Source of the DNA: Coprobacillus cateniformis
GTDB taxonomy: Bacteria > Bacillota_I > Bacilli_A > Erysipelotrichales > Coprobacillaceae
DNA: 64,000 nucleotides
NCBI RefSeq assembly: GCF_009767585.1
Contig: NZ_WSNW01000001.1
Location: forward strand, 744,001-808,000
Reading direction: 5' to 3'
The notes under the pieces were generated by a model. That model did no database searches. It was not told where the DNA came from and was given only the letters and a program-made list of their open reading frames with translations. Every line of letters starts with the position of its first letter. The stretch's first letter is position 1. Below, one piece after another: positions 1 to 11,052 of this stretch. The position numbers were made by a program, and so were the translations under genes.

Positions 1-1140
1 CCAAGGTAATAATGCCATTGTAGGATTTAAGTTAATAGGTAAGACTGTTGCAACTAATCCCCATGTCACAAAGCCACAAATAATTTGTGTAAAGCATTGT
101 GGAATGAAGAACATTGGATTTAAGATAATTGGCATACCAAACATAATTGGTTCTGTAATGTTGAATATTGAGGGAATAAAAGATAATTTTGCTAATTGTT
201 TAAATTTTGCTGATTTTCCTTTAAACATTTTCATAATAATAAGACCTAAGAATCCTGATGCCATCATACCGCCATAAATGACTGATGGTAATAAATAAGG
301 TAACTCTTGACCATTTTGATAAGCAGTAATATTTCCCATGACCATTGTCAAACTAATAACTCCTAAAGGTCCTTGTAACACTGCATTGTGAATACCAAAG
401 AACCATAGAATAGCAAGCAATCCCATAATGATAATAATAGATAATGGACTGGCCGTTAATGACATCAATGGTGCATTAAGAACCTGAATAAAGAAATTAA
501 TCATATCTCCTGCAGATGTATAACTGAATCCAACACGAATAATAAACGCTAAGACAAAGATAATTGTTACAACAAAGACAGGGGATAATGATTGAGAAAC
601 CATTGGTGGAACTGTATCTGGTAATTTGAATGATAAGTTCTTAGAAGATAAGTAAGCATATAATCTTGTCACAACCAAAGCAATAATCATTCCAATAAAT
701 AAACCTTGTCCTCCTAAATAATCCAATTTTAAGGCATTGATTGTTGATTCAACCAATTTTCCATCCTGCATAGCAGAAGTTGTCATTGTTTGAGGCATAA
801 TCATAATAAAGAAAGCTAAAGAGATAATTGCAGAATTCTTTTCATTTGTTCCAATACGACTTGCATAAGCCATAGCTAATGAATAAATGACATACAACGT
901 TAAAACACCAGTTGCGCCATTGGTAATGGCATTGACATGCTGCATAATTCCAATACTTTCTAAATACTGTGTCCACCCTGGCACAGGGAAATTTCCTACA
1001 ATTGTAATCAATGCAATTCCTAAAGTAATAGGACTTGTTCTTATAAAACCTTCCATTAATGCCCCTAAGATTTTGTTCTTTGTTAATTTCTCAGCTAATG
1101 GCATTAATTTATCATTAATGATTTGTTCTAATTTGTTCAT
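1..1140 (-). CDS. PTS system lactose/cellobiose-type EIIC permease, 3' end cut by the window
   Basis: About 380 codons are visible, starting at the ATG at 1140 and running off the left edge, so the C-terminus is missing. The protein opens MNKLEQIINDKLMPLAEKL and is followed by many hydrophobic segments, with the cellobiose-IIC style stretches GFIRTSPITLGIALI and IFNITEPIMFGMPIILNP (the last part holds the NEP-like substrate motif). It should be the membrane channel that imports and phosphorylates a disaccharide together with IIA and IIB proteins lying outside the window. It is divergently transcribed from an AraC regulator, which is its likely controller. The sugar cannot be read from sequence; beta-glucosides or chitobiose-like sugars are typical of the family. 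Confidence 0.9.
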   Translation of the reverse strand, partial: MNKLEQIINDKLMPLAEKLTKNKILGALMEGFIRTSPITLGIALITIVGNFPVPGWTQYLESIGIMQHVNAITNGATGVLTLYVIYSLAMAYASRIGTNEKNSAIISLAFFIMIMPQTMTTSAMQDGKLVESTINALKLDYLGGQGLFIGMIIALVVTRLYAYLSSKNLSFKLPDTVPPMVSQSLSPVFVVTIIFVLAFIIRVGFSYTSAGDMINFFIQVLNAPLMSLTASPLSIIIIMGLLAILWFFGIHNAVLQGPLGVISLTMVMGNITAYQNGQELPYLLPSVIYGGMMASGFLGLIIMKMFKGKSAKFKQLAKLSFIPSIFNITEPIMFGMPIILNPMFFIPQCFTQIICGFVTWGLVATVLPINLNPTMALLPW

Positions 1141-1190
1141 CTTTTTCAATCCTTTCTTCAATTGTAAAGTCACATCGATATGGCCATATA

Positions 1191-1245
1191 TTGTAAACGC
1201 TTTACTTTATTGCATGTTCATTATATAATAGTTCTCACATGCAAT
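1191..1245. promoter_or_regulatory. Divergent control region with inverted repeat and cre-like site
   Basis: Between the PTS IIC gene and the divergent AraC gene there is a perfect 9-bp inverted repeat, ATTGCATGT at 1209-1217 and ACATGCAAT at 1237-1245. It brackets a TATAAT-like -10 box that reads on both strands. Next to it, TTGTAAACGCTTTAC at 1191-1205 matches the CcpA cre consensus with one deviation, on the IIC transcript side. I infer an AraC-protein operator plus catabolite repression of the PTS gene; no binding has been shown. Confidence 0.5.
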
Positions 1246-1290
1246 ATATCATTATTTTAATATTTATATTAGATATTTAAGGAGGTTTCT

Positions 1291-2442
1291 ATGAATTTAC
1301 AAACATTACAAAATATCTTTGATTGTTTTTATCAAAGAACTTATATTCCTTTTTCTATCGTGAAAGATGATCAACTCATTTTTCCTGAATACTCCCCATT
1401 ATTTCATTATCGTCAAGACTTGCAATATCTTTATATCAATGATGAATTTCCCTTACATATCACTAATAATTATCAGTTTCTTGGTGCCTCTTTTCTTTAC
1501 CCTATAAATCAAGAAACATATCGTATTCTCATTGGTCCCTGTTTTGTCTTAGGTTCACAGATTAAAGATCAATATATGAAAGAATTAACTTATCGTATTT
1601 CAAGTGAATCAACAGAAAGTTTTACATCTTTTTGTCAAAATATTTATACTTTACTCACAACACATTCATTAAATGAAAATCAGATTCCAATCAAATATCT
1701 ACGCATTAATCATGATAAGCTGACGCCTAAAGAAATCTTTGAAAAGAATCTTTATGAACGTCGCAGTGAAGATGCAACACGTGACTCTTATCAATTTGAG
1801 CTGCGTTTTCTCGATTATGTAAAACGGGGACGTAAAGATAAAATTGATTGGATTTTTAAGACAATTGATAAAACCTATACTGTTCATCTTGCTGATAATT
1901 CATTAGATACAATTAAAATCAAATTTATTTCTCTTGTAGCTCTTTTAACACGTCTTGCGATTGATGAAGGCGTTCCATTAGATAGTGCCTTTAGTCTTTC
2001 AGACTCACTGATTCAAAACCTTCCCAATATGAGATCATCTCAAGAATGCTTAAAATATATAAAATATGCCAGTTATGAATTTATTGAACTGATTCATCAC
2101 ACATCTAAGCAATGTTCATCCCTTATCAATCAATGTATTCGTTATATTGATACACATATTTATGAAAAAATTACACTACGAGATTTAGAGGATACAACAG
2201 GACACTCTTCGGTTTATATTTCCTCTCGTTTTACACTGGAATTAGGATTAACTTTTTCACAATATCTTTTAAATAAAAAAATAGAAGAAGCAAAACATCT
2301 TCTCCTATTTACAGATCATAGTTACCAGGAAATAAGTACTTTACTGAATTTTACAAGTCAAAGTCATTTTACTCAGCGCTTTAAACATGTCACAGGTCAA
2401 ACCCCCAAAGCTTATCGTGATATGAATTTTAAATATTTATAG
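1291..2442 (+). CDS. AraC-family transcriptional regulator (paralogue 1)
   Basis: The 383-residue protein has a C-terminal AraC DNA-binding domain (about residues 280-380) with two helix-turn-helix units; the second contains the typical LLNFTSQSHFTQRFKHVTG stretch followed by TPKAYR. The N-terminal ~130 residues form a sensor-like domain seen in gut Firmicute regulators. The middle resembles the helical linker of the paralogue at 6692-7855, sharing phrases such as FISLVALLTRL and AFSLSDS. The start follows a TTAAGGAGGT ribosome binding site. It is divergent from the PTS IIC gene and most likely regulates it and perhaps the ROK/MupG pair. The inducer is unknown. Confidence 0.9.
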   Translation: MNLQTLQNIFDCFYQRTYIPFSIVKDDQLIFPEYSPLFHYRQDLQYLYINDEFPLHITNNYQFLGASFLYPINQETYRILIGPCFVLGSQIKDQYMKELTYRISSESTESFTSFCQNIYTLLTTHSLNENQIPIKYLRINHDKLTPKEIFEKNLYERRSEDATRDSYQFELRFLDYVKRGRKDKIDWIFKTIDKTYTVHLADNSLDTIKIKFISLVALLTRLAIDEGVPLDSAFSLSDSLIQNLPNMRSSQECLKYIKYASYEFIELIHHTSKQCSSLINQCIRYIDTHIYEKITLRDLEDTTGHSSVYISSRFTLELGLTFSQYLLNKKIEEAKHLLLFTDHSYQEISTLLNFTSQSHFTQRFKHVTGQTPKAYRDMNFKYL

Positions 2443-2647
2443 TTGTTCAAATGAATGAAACTAAAATAATAAGATTTGTAGTTAGTCTAAAATATAAACA
2501 TTATATTTCTCATCACCATTTGATATTCTTGATTTATTGTCTATCTTGAAAATATCACTCTTACAAGTTTCATAAAACAACCAGGAAAGACAAGGCTATT
2601 CATTCATAACAAAATATGGTGTGTTTTCAAAGTTATATAAGCAATAC

Positions 2648-3547
2648 TCACATTCTTACATCTTTCATGAATGGTGCCACTGCCCCTATCATTCCTGCCT
2701 GATTATGAAGATAACATGTTTGAATACGTGGCATATTAACCAGGCTTAAAACATGATAATCCTGACAGATTTGCTGATAATCTGCAATAATATTTTTCAT
2801 AACATCACCATTTGAACTAATTCCACCTCCAATAAGAATCACTTCTGGTGCAATCGTCACAGCAATATTCATGAGTAATACAGCCACACTATGATAAAAC
2901 TCTTTTAAACATTCTTCAGCAATTGTATCACCCTGCTTTGCTCGAATCATAATTTCCTGTGCATCTAAAACACGTTCATGAACACGGTAACTATAATGAC
3001 GACAGAGTCCTGCAACTGTAGCTGCATGGTAAGAAAATGACTGTTCATCATAGTGACCTTTTTGATGTCCTGCTAAAGAAATTCCAAATTCTCCAGCTAA
3101 ACCACCAAATCCACGATAAAGTTTTCCATGAATATAGATAGCACCACCAATCGCTGTTCCTAATGTCAAACATACGAAATTATCAATATCCTTTGCTGCT
3201 CCCTGCCATTTTTCTGCACAAGCAGCTGCTTTCCCATCATTTTCAATAACAACAGGTAAGTTTAAATATTCTTCAAATTCTTTTTTCATATTGCGATGGA
3301 AAAAACATTTGATTGCTCCACTGGTTTGCATATATCCATCAGTTCTCACAATCCCAGGCGTACTAATACCAACTGCCTGGATAGAATAATCTGAATGTTT
3401 CAATAGAAAGTCTTTCACCTGCTGCATAAGAGCTTCTCTTTCTTTAGCTGTTTCTTCATTCTTACTCAGACATACTTTCCCTTCTTCATTAATGATTCCC
3501 ATTTTTATATGAGTTCCACCAATATCTATACCTGCATAATATTTCAT
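2648..3547 (-). CDS. ROK-family sugar kinase lacking the usual zinc motif
   Basis: The 299-residue protein starts with the ATP phosphate-binding motif GIDIGGTHIKMGI, has the sugar-binding ENDGKAAACAEKW segment near residue 105 and the second nucleotide motif LIGGGISSNG near residue 240, so it is a ROK kinase. The classical ROK zinc site (CxCGxxGCxE) is absent; the region after LAGEFG reads AGHQKGHYDEQ instead, a feature shared with some beta-glucoside kinase-like ROK proteins. Its start overlaps the end of the MupG-like gene by four bases, indicating translational coupling. It probably phosphorylates a sugar released by that hydrolase. A repressor role is unlikely because there is no N-terminal helix-turn-helix. 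Confidence 0.85.
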   Translation of the reverse strand: MKYYAGIDIGGTHIKMGIINEEGKVCLSKNEETAKEREALMQQVKDFLLKHSDYSIQAVGISTPGIVRTDGYMQTSGAIKCFFHRNMKKEFEEYLNLPVVIENDGKAAACAEKWQGAAKDIDNFVCLTLGTAIGGAIYIHGKLYRGFGGLAGEFGISLAGHQKGHYDEQSFSYHAATVAGLCRHYSYRVHERVLDAQEIMIRAKQGDTIAEECLKEFYHSVAVLLMNIAVTIAPEVILIGGGISSNGDVMKNIIADYQQICQDYHVLSLVNMPRIQTCYLHNQAGMIGAVAPFMKDVRM

Positions 3548-4635
3548 AATAATGCCTCTTTTAATTCAAATGTTTGAAATGGTTTTAACTGTTCCAGCAA
3601 CAACATCTCATCCTCTTTGATTCTTCCAACAACATTAATTCTTGGATCACCAGCTCTATCTTTTAACGCAATTTGAATCTCTGCTTTGTATTGACCATAA
3701 TTATCATTTAATACCAATATATCTCCTCTTTGAATATTTCTGATATGCTGATGTGCCAAAATTGATTCTTTGGCATATTTTTGTTTATGATGTGATGAAC
3801 GAATCATGTATTCAGAAGCATCACCACGATAATCATGAATTGTACAGACCATTTGTTTTTCTTGCTCACTTGCATCTTCATTAAAAGTAACATGAAGATA
3901 ATCTACTGATGTTGACATAACTTTTTGTACTATCTTTAATTCTTCTTCGCTTGCAAATGCATTTCCTATAATGATATCATCTACACATTTCAACATCTTC
4001 ATATGTCTAGCCTGTATATCAATTGGAAGATCTCGATGATCTTCTAAAGTACAAAGTCCATCTGATATAGCCCATGGTGTCACTTGTGCAGTTTGTGATG
4101 TGATAAAGGCAGCAGTTTGGATATGCGCATTTTTAAAATGTCTTAAACAGCTTTGAAATGTTTCCAATGATAAACCTGTGTAACGTTGTGGATAAAAGTT
4201 AAATGAAGCACTTAAATTTTGATATTGTGGAAGATAATCTTGGATAAGATTGAAATAATGAGTGTCATTGCTCATATTCACATCAATTGTGATTCCATAA
4301 GGGTTATGTGTCATCATGGCTTCTGTTCTTCCATTATATCCACTATCTAATCTTAAAATCTTAACACCTATATCATGAAAGTAAGATAAATCATCTTCTT
4401 TCATTTTTAGATAATCAAAAACCATTGGATGAATATCAAGCATCACAAGCATTCCTAATTCATTCGCAAAAGCCATACTTTCCTTTAATCTACGAATAGA
4501 TTTCTTAGGATCTTGAATATCAATTTGTAACATACTCATAAATACTTTTTGATAACCGTATCTTTGAGCTCGTTTTAAGTATGCAACATCTTCTTTAAAT
4601 GTTGTCTTATCTGGATACAAAGCGATACCTATCAT
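3544..4635 (-). CDS. MupG-like phosphoglycosidase (DUF871, TIM barrel plus cyclophilin-like domain)
   Basis: The 363-residue protein begins MIGIALYPDKTTFKEDVAYLK, typical of the DUF871 family, whose characterised member MupG of Staphylococcus is a 6-phospho-N-acetylmuramidase acting in the cytoplasm on PTS-imported MurNAc-6P-GlcNAc. The first ~240 residues are TIM-barrel like (MLVMLDIHP, LRLDSGYNG, IIGNAFAS); the last ~115 form the small beta domain (YRGDASEYMIRSS, GDILVLNDNYGQYKAEI). No murQ etherase or murP is seen nearby. The coupled partner is a ROK kinase, so the substrate could be another phospho-disaccharide. The start has a good GGAGGT site. Confidence 0.8.
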   Translation of the reverse strand: MIGIALYPDKTTFKEDVAYLKRAQRYGYQKVFMSMLQIDIQDPKKSIRRLKESMAFANELGMLVMLDIHPMVFDYLKMKEDDLSYFHDIGVKILRLDSGYNGRTEAMMTHNPYGITIDVNMSNDTHYFNLIQDYLPQYQNLSASFNFYPQRYTGLSLETFQSCLRHFKNAHIQTAAFITSQTAQVTPWAISDGLCTLEDHRDLPIDIQARHMKMLKCVDDIIIGNAFASEEELKIVQKVMSTSVDYLHVTFNEDASEQEKQMVCTIHDYRGDASEYMIRSSHHKQKYAKESILAHQHIRNIQRGDILVLNDNYGQYKAEIQIALKDRAGDPRINVVGRIKEDEMLLLEQLKPFQTFELKEALL

Positions 4636-4985
4636 AATAAATACCTCCTTCTTATAAAAAGAGTTTAACAGACTCTCTCATAGACTTTTATCATTATCTT
4701 CATATTTATATTATAATTTTAAGATAATTAGAAAAGATAAGTATTAAGCCATTTCATAAACAGCTGTTATTTTTGATGTATTAAAAAGAATCATCTATTA
4801 AAGAAAATAGTTGAATGAAATAAACATTCAACTATTTATATTAAAAGATATAATTGATTTTTGTTAAGATATCTCAACAAGTTGATCTAAACTTTTACCA
4901 AGTGCTTTGTTGTTTCATTCACTTGTGAATCTTTCTTGCATCAATGATTGTATTTGTATACGAAAACACATATCCATTAAAATAT
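4636..4985. other. 350-bp gene-free interval
   Basis: Apart from the strong terminator hairpin at 4805-4837 and the presumed promoter of the MupG-ROK pair near its left end, I see no gene, repeat family or structured RNA here. The sequence is AT-rich with short scattered inverted repeats. Confidence 0.6.
4797..4837 (-). terminator. Intrinsic terminator after the heptad-repeat gene
   Basis: A perfect 13-bp stem (4805-4817 with 4825-4837, seven-base loop) is followed on the minus strand by a TTTCTTT run. It lies 150 bp past the stop of the heptad-repeat gene and before the MupG gene, so it separates the two transcripts. Confidence 0.75.
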
Positions 4986-6479
4986 CTATTCTTTTCCACC
5001 AACAGTAGAATATAATTGATTTGTTCCTTTTTTCAAAGTCTTAATCCCTTCATAAAGACCATTCATAGCATCATTAACTCCAGAGTTCCCATCTTTAATC
5101 GCTAATGCTCCTTTTAAAAGACCTGCTTTGATTTCATCTAGTTTTTGAATACCTACATAAAGTGTATTCATTCCCATTAATAAAGGTGTACTTGTTTGAT
5201 GTAATTGTCCTAAGCTTTGCATTAATGTTAATGATCCTTCTTTAAGAGAACCTCCAACTTGACTTAATTGACTTGAACCATTATAAAGTTCATGAATTCC
5301 TAAGGTTAGTTTTTTAGCTCCATTATCCAATGTTTCACTTCCATTTTTTAATTCCTTTGCTCCACTATTTAATGCCATTGTTCCTTGATAAGCAGTTTTC
5401 ACTCCTTGTACATATGTCACAATACCATCTTTTTCTTTTTGGATAACTCCTATCATCCCATTCATTCCCTGTTCTAAGGCTTTAGCAGCTGTTGGTAATA
5501 CTGCTAATGCTTGGACACCTGCATCAATATATTGATAATTTTGATTCAATTGCGACAGACCAGTGGATAACTGACTTGTATAGTTTTTCATACCTGTGAT
5601 AGTTGTAGAAGCTCCATCTAATGCTGTACTGGTTGTGACATATGCACCTGCCATTGCTTGAATCATACCTTGAGCATTAGGCAAAGACAAAGCTGTACCT
5701 GGATCAGTAACCAATAACTGTGCAAACTGATTTAATTCCTGTGAACTATATGCTGTTTGTTTTAAACCATTAATTGTTGTTTGTAATGTTAAAACAGTAG
5801 TATCTATTCCAGTTGCAACTTGGCTCATTCCATTGATAGTTGTTTTCACAGTTGTAGAGCCTTGCATCAATTTTTGAATATCTGTTTCGCTAGGAACAAC
5901 ATTCAATCCTTGTTTTAATTGTGTTAAACCATCAACTATCATATCAGGTGCTGCCAAAAGTGCTTTTGAATTCTCATCCAGCATCTTCATACCATCATTC
6001 AATGTTTCTGTCCCATCACTCAATTTCCCTGCTCCATTAGACAAACCAGATATTCCCTGCTCTAAAACAGATGCACCTTGATCAAGAACTTGAATCCCTT
6101 GATGCATCCCATTGACTGCAGTTGTGTATCCATACACGCCATTGTATAATCCATCTGCACCCTGTTTCAATAATGATACTGCTCCTGTATACTTTTTCAT
6201 CCCTTCATGAAGCTGCCCAGTCCCTTCACCTAATGCACTGACACCTTGAGTATATTGCTCAATTCCTGTATATAAACCTTGACTGCCATCTTTTAATGTT
6301 GAGGCACCATTAACAATTTTTTCTGCTCCTTGTTCTAAGGCAACTGCCCCATCATTCAATTGACCAGTCCCCCTTTGCAATGCATTCAAAACCATACCAC
6401 CACCTGTAACACTACTTACAATCAAAACAGCTGCTGTAGCGCCTCCAATAATTATTTTCTTTCTCTTATTTAACACCAT
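4986..6479 (-). CDS. Secreted or membrane-anchored heptad-repeat protein (YhgE/Pip-like linker type)
   Basis: The 497-residue protein has an N-terminal signal-anchor (about residues 6-30: KKIIIGGATAAVLIVSSVTG). The rest is almost entirely repeats of the pattern L-x-x-G-[AS]-x-x-L, for example LNDGAVALEQGAEKIVNGAS and LKDGSQGLYTGIEQY. These X-X-X-Leu-X-X-Gly repeats occur in the extracellular part of YhgE/Pip phage-infection proteins and in MMPL-linked proteins, where they form long helical rods. Here the repeats stand alone, without the six-helix ABC-2 membrane part of Pip. It seems to be transcribed alone, with a terminator downstream. Function unknown; a cell-surface rod or scaffold is the best guess. 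Confidence 0.75.
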   Translation of the reverse strand: MVLNKRKKIIIGGATAAVLIVSSVTGGGMVLNALQRGTGQLNDGAVALEQGAEKIVNGASTLKDGSQGLYTGIEQYTQGVSALGEGTGQLHEGMKKYTGAVSLLKQGADGLYNGVYGYTTAVNGMHQGIQVLDQGASVLEQGISGLSNGAGKLSDGTETLNDGMKMLDENSKALLAAPDMIVDGLTQLKQGLNVVPSETDIQKLMQGSTTVKTTINGMSQVATGIDTTVLTLQTTINGLKQTAYSSQELNQFAQLLVTDPGTALSLPNAQGMIQAMAGAYVTTSTALDGASTTITGMKNYTSQLSTGLSQLNQNYQYIDAGVQALAVLPTAAKALEQGMNGMIGVIQKEKDGIVTYVQGVKTAYQGTMALNSGAKELKNGSETLDNGAKKLTLGIHELYNGSSQLSQVGGSLKEGSLTLMQSLGQLHQTSTPLLMGMNTLYVGIQKLDEIKAGLLKGALAIKDGNSGVNDAMNGLYEGIKTLKKGTNQLYSTVGGKE

Positions 6480-6691
6480 ATTTCTTTCCCCTTTCCTTGT
6501 GGATATTGTTTTAAACAGTAAATTGAAAATTTATTTTCATATCATTATTTCAATTAATAAAGCCTCCTCTCTCATCATGTAAGTGTTTTCATTGCCCTTT
6601 TAATGCATTTAGTATATAATAACTATAATTTCATTTATATTTATATTTTTTTGTCTATATCATTATTTTATTATTAATTAAGGAGTTTAAA

Positions 6692-7855
6692 ATGGATGCA
6701 CTTATCTCAATTATTGATGAATTATATAACACTCAGCATATCCCTTGTGCCATTTTTGATGAACAGTTACAGCTTATTCATCCTCAAATTACAATGATAG
6801 ATTTAAGAGAGTTTCTGCATGATGTTTTTTCAATGACACATCATCATGCTCATATTCTTGTCTATGATCATCGTGTTGCTTATGCACGTTTACAAGTTAC
6901 CTTTGAAAAACAAACATATATGATTGTATGTTCCTGTATACTCAATGATTTACAAAATTCACAACAACTGCTCCCTGATAGTTGGACACAGATTATTCCT
7001 GAGTCAATGATTCGTTCGCACATCGCTTCGCTCCATCTCATGACATTTCAAAGTTTTATAAAAATGCTTTATGAAATATGTACACATCAATACCTGTCCT
7101 TACAAGATATCCATATTGACTATATCAACAAAAAACAGATACAGAAAAAAGACGATATTTTAACACATCGTCGTATAACACAAGAAACTCCTGATTATTA
7201 TCACTTTGAACAACTTTTATTAAAAGCATATCAAGACGGTCATTTTTATAAAGTAAAATCATTATTATCAGAAATAGATGTTTTTGAATCTCAAAGATTA
7301 ACCCAAAATATCTTACAGGATTTAAATTATAAGTTCATCAGCTTCATAACTCTATTAACACGTATAAATATACAAGAAGGAGTTTCTAGTGAATTAGCAT
7401 TTTCTTTATCTGATTCCATTCTTAATAAATTATCCTCTATTCATAATGCTCATGATCTCATTGTTCTTTTTCAGCAATCTATTTATGATTTCTATCAGCA
7501 AATGAATAACGCTAAGAAAGAACATTACTCACTCCACATTTATAAATGTATACATTATATTGATACACATTTATATGATAAACTTTCTTTACATAATTTA
7601 GTAGAACATAAAGGATTGTCAGAGAGTTATCTCTCTGTTGCATTCAAAAAAGAAGTTGGTGAGACAGTTACCAATTATATTCAAAGAAAAAAGGCAGACG
7701 AAGCTGCCCGTTTACTACTATTTACAAATAAAAGTCATATTGAAATTAGTTGCTTATTAAATTATAGTTCACAAAGTAATTTTATTCAAATCTTTAAAAA
7801 ATATAAACTTATGACTCCTAAACAATATCAGCAATCACATCTCAAAGATCATTGA
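6692..7855 (+). CDS. AraC-family transcriptional regulator (paralogue 2)
   Basis: The 387-residue protein is colinear with the AraC protein at 1291-2442. It has an N-terminal sensor (PCAIFDEQLQLIHPQ), a helical middle (FISFITLLTRINIQEG, AFSLSDSILNKL) and a C-terminal AraC domain with YIDTHLYDKLSLHNL and LLNYSSQSNFIQIFKKY followed by TPKQYQQ. It starts after an AAGGAGTTT site. It is divergent from the heptad-repeat gene and convergent with the SGNH hydrolase gene, whose stop is only 5 bp away. Its likely targets are the divergent heptad-repeat gene or the alpha-glucoside operon; neither can be proved from sequence. Confidence 0.9.
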   Translation: MDALISIIDELYNTQHIPCAIFDEQLQLIHPQITMIDLREFLHDVFSMTHHHAHILVYDHRVAYARLQVTFEKQTYMIVCSCILNDLQNSQQLLPDSWTQIIPESMIRSHIASLHLMTFQSFIKMLYEICTHQYLSLQDIHIDYINKKQIQKKDDILTHRRITQETPDYYHFEQLLLKAYQDGHFYKVKSLLSEIDVFESQRLTQNILQDLNYKFISFITLLTRINIQEGVSSELAFSLSDSILNKLSSIHNAHDLIVLFQQSIYDFYQQMNNAKKEHYSLHIYKCIHYIDTHLYDKLSLHNLVEHKGLSESYLSVAFKKEVGETVTNYIQRKKADEAARLLLFTNKSHIEISCLLNYSSQSNFIQIFKKYKLMTPKQYQQSHLKDH

Positions 7856-7860
7856 TCTCA

Positions 7861-8595
7861 CTATCTCAAAGTTTGCATAATAGCATCTCTGATAGCAAGA
7901 TATCCCTGCATATTAGGATGCAACCCATCAAATGTAAATTCATTCTTTAATTCTCCATTCTCATTCATCAAATAAGAATTGACATTGACAAAAGTAATAT
8001 TTTCTTTTGTAGCAAGTTCCTCAAGCATTTTATTTAATGAGTTAATTGTTTCATTATCTCTATCCTTTAATTGAAATTGATCATATAAAGATTCTCTTTC
8101 ACTTTTATTAACAGGATAAACAGCCTGTAAAATGATATGTGTATGAGGACTTTTTTGTTTTGTCAAAGTGATCATCTTGTGAATATTATTAACTATCTGT
8201 TGATTATCGACTTTTTGAGAAATATCATTAATTCCCATTAACATAACAAGATTTTTAGGTTCCATAACAAGTACAGTCTTATCAATTCTTGTCAGCATCG
8301 TTGAAGTTGTTTCAGCACTGATTCCACGATTAATAACAGGTATACCAGTCTGTTTAGTGTATATGGAATATAAATCTTCAACAGGACATAATTCTGTGAT
8401 AGAATCACCAAAAAAGACAGTTGTTTCTTTCATTGAAGTTACAGATATCTCTTCATAGTTCTTTGTTTTGTGTATGATTTCATTCTCTCCCATAGTTGCG
8501 ACTCCTTGAAATACAAAAATAAAAACTATAGTTATAAGAAGAATTGGAATCAACATACACACAATTCCTACTATCCAAGTTTTTTTCTTATTCAT
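7861..8595 (-). CDS. Membrane-anchored SGNH/GDSL hydrolase
   Basis: The start at 8595 (MNKKKTWIV) is preferred over an upstream in-frame ATG at 8610 because GGAGGGAG sits 8 bases ahead of it. The protein (244 residues) has an N-terminal membrane anchor (WIVGIVCMLIPILLITIVFIF), then the SGNH blocks: FFGDSITE with the nucleophile Ser, the Gly and Asn blocks (NRGIS, LMGINDIS) and FDGLHPN with the catalytic Asp and His. It should be an extracytoplasmic esterase or lipase-like enzyme, perhaps a carbohydrate deacetylase. It lies just downstream of the alpha-glucoside operon but is separated from it by a terminator. Confidence 0.88.
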   Translation of the reverse strand: MNKKKTWIVGIVCMLIPILLITIVFIFVFQGVATMGENEIIHKTKNYEEISVTSMKETTVFFGDSITELCPVEDLYSIYTKQTGIPVINRGISAETTSTMLTRIDKTVLVMEPKNLVMLMGINDISQKVDNQQIVNNIHKMITLTKQKSPHTHIILQAVYPVNKSERESLYDQFQLKDRDNETINSLNKMLEELATKENITFVNVNSYLMNENGELKNEFTFDGLHPNMQGYLAIRDAIMQTLR

Positions 8596-8676
8596 TTTTT
8601 CTCCCTCCATCTATAATGATTCTAAAGAAAGAAAATATTTTTTTATACCTTGATTTTAAGATAAATAACAGAATTT

Positions 8677-8710
8677 TAAGATAAAATGAGCAAAACATAT
8701 GTTTGCTCAT
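8677..8710 (-). terminator. Terminator of the first alpha-glucoside operon
   Basis: ATGAGCAAA at 8686-8694 pairs with TTTGCTCAT at 8702-8710 and is followed on the minus strand by TTTATCTT. The stem overlaps the stop codon of the EIIA gene. Confidence 0.75.
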
Positions 8711-9183
8711 TTATATTTTATAATAGCTGATGTCTGAATAGTAACATCTTGATGACTACAATATTCAGTTATTTTATAATCTTTAGGATCTACAATCACA
8801 AGCATTGTAATATCATTAATCCCTTTTTGCTCAAATCCAGCTTTATCATATGAAATCAATAAATCCCCAATTTTAACTTCATCGCCTACTTGAATAAAGG
8901 TGTCGAACCCCTCGCCTTCGAGATTGACAGTATCTAAACCAACATGAATAAGAATTTCCATTCCATCCTCATTTTCAATTCCAACAGCATGCTTTGTATT
9001 ATCCATAACCATTGTGACTTTTCCATTACATGGTGCGTAGATTTTCCCCTCTTTAGGCTGAATAGCAATACCATCACCCATCATCTTTGTTGCAAAAACT
9101 TCATCAGGTACATCTTCTATAGCAATACTTTGACCATTGGCCATTGCATAAAGTGCTTTTGTTTTTTTCTTAAAGAATCCCAT
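8707..9183 (-). CDS. PTS glucose-type EIIA protein
   Basis: The 158-residue protein matches the Crr/EIIA-Glc family, including the phosphorylated-histidine motif EILIHVGLDTVNLEG (His near residue 80) and the KIYAPCNGKVTMV segment. It is the last gene of the alpha-glucoside operon, one base after the GH4 gene, and supplies the phosphoryl group to the EIICB permease encoded at the head of the operon, which lacks its own IIA domain. A second paralogue lies at 44937-45407. Confidence 0.93.
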   Translation of the reverse strand: MGFFKKKTKALYAMANGQSIAIEDVPDEVFATKMMGDGIAIQPKEGKIYAPCNGKVTMVMDNTKHAVGIENEDGMEILIHVGLDTVNLEGEGFDTFIQVGDEVKIGDLLISYDKAGFEQKGINDITMLVIVDPKDYKITEYCSHQDVTIQTSAIIKYK

Positions 9184-9184
9184 A

Positions 9185-11034
<1,850 letters not shown>

Positions 11035-11052
11035 TTTAACTACCCTCTTTCT

